64,000 nt of DNA from an uncultured Lachnospiraceae bacterium (GTDB lineage Bacteria; Bacillota; Clostridia; Lachnospirales; Lachnospiraceae). The position numbers were made by a program, and so were the translations under genes. Shown here piece by piece: positions 59,129 to 64,000 of this stretch. Below the pieces are notes generated by a model. It searched no databases, had not been told where the DNA came from, and was given only the letters and a program-made list of their open reading frames with translations. Every line of letters starts with the position of its first letter. Position 1 is the stretch's first letter. The stretch covers positions 36,675 to 100,674 of the forward strand of contig CAMXPV010000009.1 in NCBI GenBank assembly GCA_947245585.1. The letters run 5' to 3'.

Positions 59129-61170
59129 TATGCTGTCACCATCCCAACAGACTGTAATTCAACACTGGATTCCACTTCGTTGTAGGAAACAACGACCAAA
59201 TCCTTATAGTAATCCTCCGTCAGCTTCTTAAAGTAAGCGCGCACGATGGGGGATGTAATCACAATCGGCAGCTTTCCAAGATCTTCCAACTTCTTTACCT
59301 CCGTGCCAAGAGACTCCATAATCTCCTTGGTCTTGGCAGGGTCCAGGGTCAGATAAGCGCCCTGCTCCGTCTGCTTGACGCTGGCCATAATTTCCTGCTC
59401 CAGTCTGGGATCCAGGGTCACCACACTGGTGGTCTCGTTGGCCGGGAAAAACTTGCCTGAAATTGCGCGTTTCAGACTCTGTCTGACATACTCCGTCAGA
59501 ATATCGGTATCTCTGGTGGTGGCCGCATAGTCCGCCAACGTCTCGAATACCGTGAGAAGGTCTCTGATGGAAATCCCCTCCTTCAAGAGGTTCTGCAGCA
59601 CCTTCTGGATCTCTCCCAGTCCAAGAAGCTTGGGAACAAGCTCCTCCACAAGGGACGGATTGCTCTCTTTTAAGTTGTCCACAAGGCTCTGTACATCCTG
59701 TCTTGTGAGAAGCTCCGATATATACTGTCTGATAATCTCCGTCAGGTGCGTCGCTATGATGGACGGCGGGTCAACCACCGTGTAGCCCATGCTCTCGGCG
59801 CGCTCTCTCTGCCCCTCTGTGATCCAGATTGCAGGCAGATGGAAGGAAGGCTCAAAAGTCGGAATACCTGTGATCTCCTCCTCCACATAACCGGGATTCA
59901 TCGCCATGTAATGGTCAAAGAGGATCTCACCCTCACTGACCTGTACACCTTTTATTTTAATAATATATTGGTTTGGATTCAACTGTATGTTATCCCGCAG
60001 ACGAATGATCGGCACAACCGTACCAAGCTCCAACGCGATCTGCCTTCTGATCATGACCACGCGGTCTAACAGATCGCCGCCCTGATTGACATCGGCCAGA
60101 GGGATGATACCGTAGCCAAACTCCAACTCGATGGGATCGACCTGCAAAAGGGAGGTGACATTCTCCGGTTGACGGATCTCCTCCGCCGCCGCTTCCTCCT
60201 CATCCGCCTCGTGCTCGATCTCCGCCGTCTCAATGGTGCCCGCCATCACTCTGCCCACCACAACAAAGACCAGACCGAGACCTACGAAAACTACCGGATT
60301 CAAAGGCGTGACAAGTCCCAGGAATGCGAGAATCGCTCCCACCAGATAGAGAACCTTCGGCACGCCGAAAAGCTGACTGATTAACACCGTACCAAAGTCC
60401 GCCTCCTTGGAGCCCTTGGTCACGAGAATACCTGTGGCAAGGGAGATCAAAAGAGACGGGATCTGGCTTACCAGACCGTCACCGATGGTTAAAATAGTGT
60501 ATTTGTTGACAGCATCCATCATCTCCATGCCCTGACGGACCACACCGAAGGCCAAACCGCCTACGATATTGATGAAGGTAATGATCAGACCGGCCGTCGC
60601 GTCTCCTTTTACGTATTTCACGGCACCGTCCATGGAACCGAAGAAACTGGCCTCTTCCTGAATCTTTTCCCGGCGTCTCTTCGCCTCCTCGTCCGTGATC
60701 GCGCCCGTATTTAAGTCCGCGTCAATGGCCATCTGCTTACCGGGCATCGCGTCCAAGGTAAATCTGGCGGTAACCTCAGCCACACGCTCGGAACCTTTGT
60801 TGATGATCATGAACTGCACGATAATCAGAATGATAAACACGAGTACGCCAATGACGATATCGCCGCCGCCCACATACTGTCCGAAAGTCAGCACCACGTT
60901 ACCCGCATCGCCGGTTGAAAGGATCAGTCTGGTGGAAGAAACGTTAAGCGCAATCCTGAAAATGGTCGTAAAGAGCAGGATCGTCGGATAGAAAGACATA
61001 TTCAGCACTTCATTGGCAAACATACAGCCGAACATAACCGTAAAGGCAACCGCGATATTACAAGCCAAAAGCACGTCCAAAAGCCCCGATTTGATCGGGA
61101 CGATCAGCATGATAAAGGCCGCCAGTAAATATAAAGCTACGCCCACATCACCCAGTTTCAGCTTTGGCAT
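59128..61170 (-). CDS. flhA: Flagellar export gate protein FlhA
   Basis: The 680-residue export-gate protein has about eight N-terminal membrane helices. The FHIPEP signature RFTLDAMPGKQMAIDADLNTGAITDEEAKRRR is near residues 135-165, and the large C-terminal cytoplasmic domain that binds chaperone-substrate complexes begins near residue 350. It is the proton-driven core of the flagellar type III secretion system. It lies 18 bases after flhB. Confidence 0.97.
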   Translation of the reverse strand: MPKLKLGDVGVALYLLAAFIMLIVPIKSGLLDVLLACNIAVAFTVMFGCMFANEVLNMSFYPTILLFTTIFRIALNVSSTRLILSTGDAGNVVLTFGQYVGGGDIVIGVLVFIILIIVQFMIINKGSERVAEVTARFTLDAMPGKQMAIDADLNTGAITDEEAKRRREKIQEEASFFGSMDGAVKYVKGDATAGLIITFINIVGGLAFGVVRQGMEMMDAVNKYTILTIGDGLVSQIPSLLISLATGILVTKGSKEADFGTVLISQLFGVPKVLYLVGAILAFLGLVTPLNPVVFVGLGLVFVVVGRVMAGTIETAEIEHEADEEEAAAEEIRQPENVTSLLQVDPIELEFGYGIIPLADVNQGGDLLDRVVMIRRQIALELGTVVPIIRLRDNIQLNPNQYIIKIKGVQVSEGEILFDHYMAMNPGYVEEEITGIPTFEPSFHLPAIWITEGQRERAESMGYTVVDPPSIIATHLTEIIRQYISELLTRQDVQSLVDNLKESNPSLVEELVPKLLGLGEIQKVLQNLLKEGISIRDLLTVFETLADYAATTRDTDILTEYVRQSLKRAISGKFFPANETTSVVTLDPRLEQEIMASVKQTEQGAYLTLDPAKTKEIMESLGTEVKKLEDLGKLPIVITSPIVRAYFKKLTEDYYKDLVVVSYNEVESSVELQSVGMVTA

Positions 61171-61188
61171 CGCAAGTCACCTCCTCTC

Positions 61189-62301
61189 CTAAACTTTTCC
61201 CTGCAAATGATAAACAAACGCCAACACCTCGGCCACCGCCTGATACAGTTCCGGCGGCACCACGCTTCCCACATCCACATTGGCGTAGAGCATACGGGCC
61301 AGAGGTTTGTTCTCCACAATTTCTATATGGTTCTCTTTCGCTACATCCTTAATCTTCTGCGCCAGATAATCGGCGCCCTTCGCCACCACAAAGGGGGCGT
61401 CATAAACTTCCGGTTCATACTTGATGGCCACCGCGAAGTGGGTCGGGTTTGTGATAACCACATCCGCCTCGGGAAGCTGCTGCATCATACGGCGTCTGGA
61501 AGCTTCCATCATCCTCTGACGCTGCTTTCCCTTGATCTGGGGGTCTCCTTCCTGGTTCTTGTACTCGTCCTTGACCTCCTGCTTGGTCATCTTCATGTCA
61601 TTTTTGAACTTGATCTTCTGATAGGCAAAATCCAAAGCGGCAATCAACATATAAAACAGCGCAATCCGGATTCCAAGGTTGATCACCAACATTCCCACCT
61701 GCACAATTCCCTGATTCAGGGAAATGTCATAGAGGCGGTAAATCGGCGGCATATTTTTTTTCAGATAATCATACACCACATAGCCGATCAACGTCAATTT
61801 TAAAACCGACTTCAATAACTCCACCAACGAATTTTTAGAAAAGATTCTCTTAAATCCGTTCACCGGATTGAGTTTGTTAAATTTGGGCTGAAGCGGTTTT
61901 CCGGTAATCTTCCACTTTACCTGCAGGACATTCGTGATAAAGGCCACCAGAAATCCCACGATCAAAAAGGGGGCGATAACCTGTAAAATCCTGGCCAGGC
62001 TCGACACAAAGAGCATCCGGAAAGTCTGGGTCTGAACATGCCCCTCATACAGCTTGGCATACTCCGGAATACGGGAATAGAGATTATACATATTTCCCAC
62101 AAAAACCGTCCCCATATATTCCATCAGGAAACGGAGCATAAGAAAAGCGGCGAGCATCTCAAAAGCGCTTGTCACTTCCTTGCTCTTGGCCACCTGCCCT
62201 TCTTTTCGGGCATCCTCCAACTTTTTACTGGTAGGTTCCTCCGTCTTTTCCCCGCCGGGCCCATCCTTGGCGAAGAACTGGAGATTATACTGTAAGATCA
62301 A
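61189..62301 (-). CDS. flhB: Flagellar export specificity protein FlhB
   Basis: The 370-residue protein begins with QFFAKDGPGGEKTEEPTSKKLEDARKEGQVAKSKE, has four membrane segments and a cytoplasmic domain with the self-cleavage motif NPTH near residue 285 (TNPTHFAVAIKYEP). Cleavage switches export from rod/hook to filament proteins. The first bases overlap the fliR stop by four bases (ATGA type), implying coupled translation. Confidence 0.97.
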   Translation of the reverse strand: MILQYNLQFFAKDGPGGEKTEEPTSKKLEDARKEGQVAKSKEVTSAFEMLAAFLMLRFLMEYMGTVFVGNMYNLYSRIPEYAKLYEGHVQTQTFRMLFVSSLARILQVIAPFLIVGFLVAFITNVLQVKWKITGKPLQPKFNKLNPVNGFKRIFSKNSLVELLKSVLKLTLIGYVVYDYLKKNMPPIYRLYDISLNQGIVQVGMLVINLGIRIALFYMLIAALDFAYQKIKFKNDMKMTKQEVKDEYKNQEGDPQIKGKQRQRMMEASRRRMMQQLPEADVVITNPTHFAVAIKYEPEVYDAPFVVAKGADYLAQKIKDVAKENHIEIVENKPLARMLYANVDVGSVVPPELYQAVAEVLAFVYHLQGKV

Positions 62302-63077
62302 ATCATCCCCTCCACAAAGGATACAATCATCCTCTTCATCTGTGCAAAGATGTTGTCCGACAATGCCGGCAGCATACGCACTGACAAAAAGAGAATTCCA
62401 AGTCCCACCAACACCTTAAACTGCATGCCGACGGCAAACATATTCAGCTGCGGGGATACCTTGGCCAATACGCCAAGCACACAGTTTAGAAAAATCATGG
62501 CACAAAAGATCGGCAGTATGATGCGGAATCCTATCACAATGTAATCGCTCAAAAACATAAGAACGGACTCCATCAGCGCTTCACTCCTAAAAACTGCGCC
62601 ATTGATCGGAATTAAAGTAAAGGTATCTACCAACGCTCCCAAAAGATATTGGTATAAACCTGAAATAATCATAAAAAGCGTAAACATATACTGGTAAAAC
62701 ACGCCTGTAAAAGTGGCCTGCTCCTTGGTGGTCGGATCGATCAGCGAGACCATTGAGAGGCCGATCTCCATATCCGCGATGCTTCCGGCAAAGGAAGTTA
62801 CCGTGGTGCATATCTGCGCACCCCAACCAATCACAAAACCTGTCAGGGCCTCCTTCATCACAATCAGGGCATACCCAAAAAGGGAGTTGTAAACCACCTC
62901 ATTGTGATCCACAGCCTGATAGAGCAAGTAGGCAAAAAAAATGCTGAAACCAATCTTCACTCTGTGCGGCACATTTGACATGCTGAAAAACGGAGCAACA
63001 TACACGAAGCAGCTGATCCGCACCAGAATCAACAAAAAATATTCCAAATCCGCATAACTAAAACTGATGTCTAACAT
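62298..63077 (-). CDS. fliR: Flagellar export protein FliR
   Basis: The 259-residue, highly hydrophobic protein has about six membrane segments and family pieces such as FVYVAPFFSMSNVPHRVKIG and GAQICTTVTSFAGSIADMEIGLSM. With FliP and FliQ it forms the export channel. It is 32 bases after fliQ and overlaps flhB by 4 bases. It is separate from flhB, not fused as in some Clostridia. Confidence 0.96.
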   Translation of the reverse strand: MLDISFSYADLEYFLLILVRISCFVYVAPFFSMSNVPHRVKIGFSIFFAYLLYQAVDHNEVVYNSLFGYALIVMKEALTGFVIGWGAQICTTVTSFAGSIADMEIGLSMVSLIDPTTKEQATFTGVFYQYMFTLFMIISGLYQYLLGALVDTFTLIPINGAVFRSEALMESVLMFLSDYIVIGFRIILPIFCAMIFLNCVLGVLAKVSPQLNMFAVGMQFKVLVGLGILFLSVRMLPALSDNIFAQMKRMIVSFVEGMI

Positions 63078-63109
63078 AATGCCACTTTCCGAAAGCCGCT
63101 GCCACCCTA

Positions 63110-63379
63110 TTATCTGACATATAGATTAAAATCTGTCCAGAGACCTGTCATAAACTCTACCATATTATTCATAATCCAATGCCCTGCAAACATCAGTACC
63201 AAAAAGATTGCCAATACTTTCGGCACAAAGGTGAGCGTCTGCTCCTGAATAGACGTAACTGTCTGAAAAATACTCACAATCAAGCCAACGCACAAGGACA
63301 CCAGAAGCATCGGCGCCGCACATTTGATAATCGTAAAGATCGCCTGCTCGGCAATGACTGTCACATCATTGGTTGTCAT
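63110..63379 (-). CDS. fliQ: Flagellar export protein FliQ
   Basis: The 89-residue, two-helix membrane protein has typical segments AIFTIIKCAAPMLLVSLCVG and IVSIFQTVTSIQEQTLTFVPKVLAIFLVLMFAGHWI. I chose ATG 63379, which gives the usual family length and has a G-rich ribosome site; a GTG three codons earlier overlaps that site. It sits between fliP and fliR. Confidence 0.95.
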   Translation of the reverse strand: MTTNDVTVIAEQAIFTIIKCAAPMLLVSLCVGLIVSIFQTVTSIQEQTLTFVPKVLAIFLVLMFAGHWIMNNMVEFMTGLWTDFNLYVR

Positions 63380-63400
63380 ACCCCACACCCTTTCGCAAAA

Positions 63401-64000
63401 CTACGGAACATAGAAAGTTTCCACCACGCCCTTGATCACCAGATACCATCCGTCCGCCAACACAAAGAGCAGAATCTTAAACGGCATGGAGATCGTGGTC
63501 GGCGGCAGCATCATCATACCCATACTCATCAGGGTGGAAGCCACCACCATATCGATTACAATAAACGGTATATATATCAGGAAACCGATGATAAACGCCT
63601 GCCGCAGTTCATTGATAATAAATGCGGGCACCAGGACGCTGATCGGTATGTCATCCAACTCACCATTCCACTCGGTACGGCTCAGATCCATAAAAAAGTT
63701 CACATCGCTTTTCTGCGTCTGCCCGTACATAAACTGCCTAATCGGCGCAGCTGCGGCCGTAAAAGCCTCCTCCTGCGTCAATTCCCCCGCCTCAAAAGGC
63801 AAAACCGCCTCCGTGTAAACTGCCGTCAATGTAGGCTGCATAATATAGAAAGTTAAAAACAACGCGATGCCGATCAACACAGTATTCGGCGGGGCTGTCT
63901 GCGTATTTAACGCCTGCCTCGTAAAATGGAGTACAATAATAATCCTCGTAAACGAGGTTAACATAATAATCAATGACGGTGCAATAGCAATCAAGGTAAG
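63401..64000 (-). CDS. fliP: Flagellar export protein FliP, N-terminus beyond the window
   Basis: The reading frame enters from the right edge. It starts inside the protein at LTLIAIAPSLIIMLTSFTRIIIVLHFTRQAL, the first conserved FliP block. It continues with GIALFLTFYIMQPTLTAVY, LVPAFIINELRQAFIIGFLI and DMVVASTLMSMGMMMLPPTTISMPFKILLFVLADGW. Together these are diagnostic for FliP. Only the signal sequence and first residues are missing. It forms the export channel with FliQ and FliR. Confidence 0.96.
   Translation of the reverse strand, partial: LTLIAIAPSLIIMLTSFTRIIIVLHFTRQALNTQTAPPNTVLIGIALFLTFYIMQPTLTAVYTEAVLPFEAGELTQEEAFTAAAAPIRQFMYGQTQKSDVNFFMDLSRTEWNGELDDIPISVLVPAFIINELRQAFIIGFLIYIPFIVIDMVVASTLMSMGMMMLPPTTISMPFKILLFVLADGWYLVIKGVVETFYVP

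Noticed and set aside
1..64000. CRISPR arrays, insertion sequences, prophage genes or rRNA
   Set aside because: No spaced identical repeats of CRISPR type, transposase-like frames, phage structural genes or rRNA segments were found on reading both strands.

Overview
The window comes from a motile, Gram-positive member of the Clostridia, most likely a Lachnospiraceae genome. The evidence is PolC-type replicase, a CheC/CheD-type chemotaxis set, a fla/che operon that runs into rpsB-tsf as in Bacillus, lipoprotein-type binding proteins, strong AGGAGG ribosome sites and moderate G+C. No transposase, phage gene, rRNA or CRISPR array was seen. There is one tRNA (Glu, CUC). Most genes lie on the minus strand.

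Layout by position. 1-251: N-terminus of a chemoreceptor, cut by the window edge. 559-2442 (+): large polytopic membrane protein. 2408-7330 (-): glycerate/sugar-acid locus with a CdaR-type regulator, MOFRL glycerate kinase, metallo-beta-lactamase-fold protein and GntP permease. 7339-15022: an unusual transport locus. It has a lipoprotein that fuses a propeller-like sensor region to a solute-binding domain, two ABC permeases and an HlyD-like adaptor interrupted by a stop codon. A divergent two-component system follows, and four 11-bp direct repeats lie in the shared control region. No ATPase gene is present. 15065-20045: DtxR-family regulator, decayed GNAT gene, methyltransferase and the feoA-feoA-feoB-Cys-rich iron(II) uptake operon. 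Copies of TTAG-N6-CTAA sit at the feo promoter and, as a near match, at the regulator's own promoter. 20251-25148: tRNA-Glu, a BlaR1/BlaI-like pair and a polar amino-acid ABC importer.

25174-43727 is the housekeeping block: cytidylate-kinase-like protein, polC, ispG, a small unknown protein, a Ser/Thr kinase with its PP2C phosphatase, then rseP, dxr, cdsA, uppS, frr, pyrH, and finally tsf and rpsB. Between pyrH and tsf lie a bactofilin, a polysaccharide deacetylase and, in the opposite orientation, a Phd/PIN toxin-antitoxin module with its own promoter and operator-like palindrome.

43781-64000 is the flagellar/chemotaxis operon, read right to left: fliP (cut by the edge), fliQ, fliR, flhB, flhA, flhF, flhG, a PilZ protein, cheB, cheA, cheW, cheC, cheD, a small membrane protein, sigma-28, a FapA-family protein, a small conserved unknown, a DUF6115/SwrB-like protein, an MltG-like membrane protein and a chemoreceptor. 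Between the FapA-family gene and the next small gene is a compact element of perfectly complementary segments. It folds on paper into a three-way junction plus an extra hairpin, is not explained by any gene, and is the most striking non-coding signal in the window.

The most interesting candidates for undescribed biology are that structured element, the propeller-SBP/permease/HlyD locus with its direct-repeat control region, the small unknown proteins of the flagellar operon, and the linked iron-box set.
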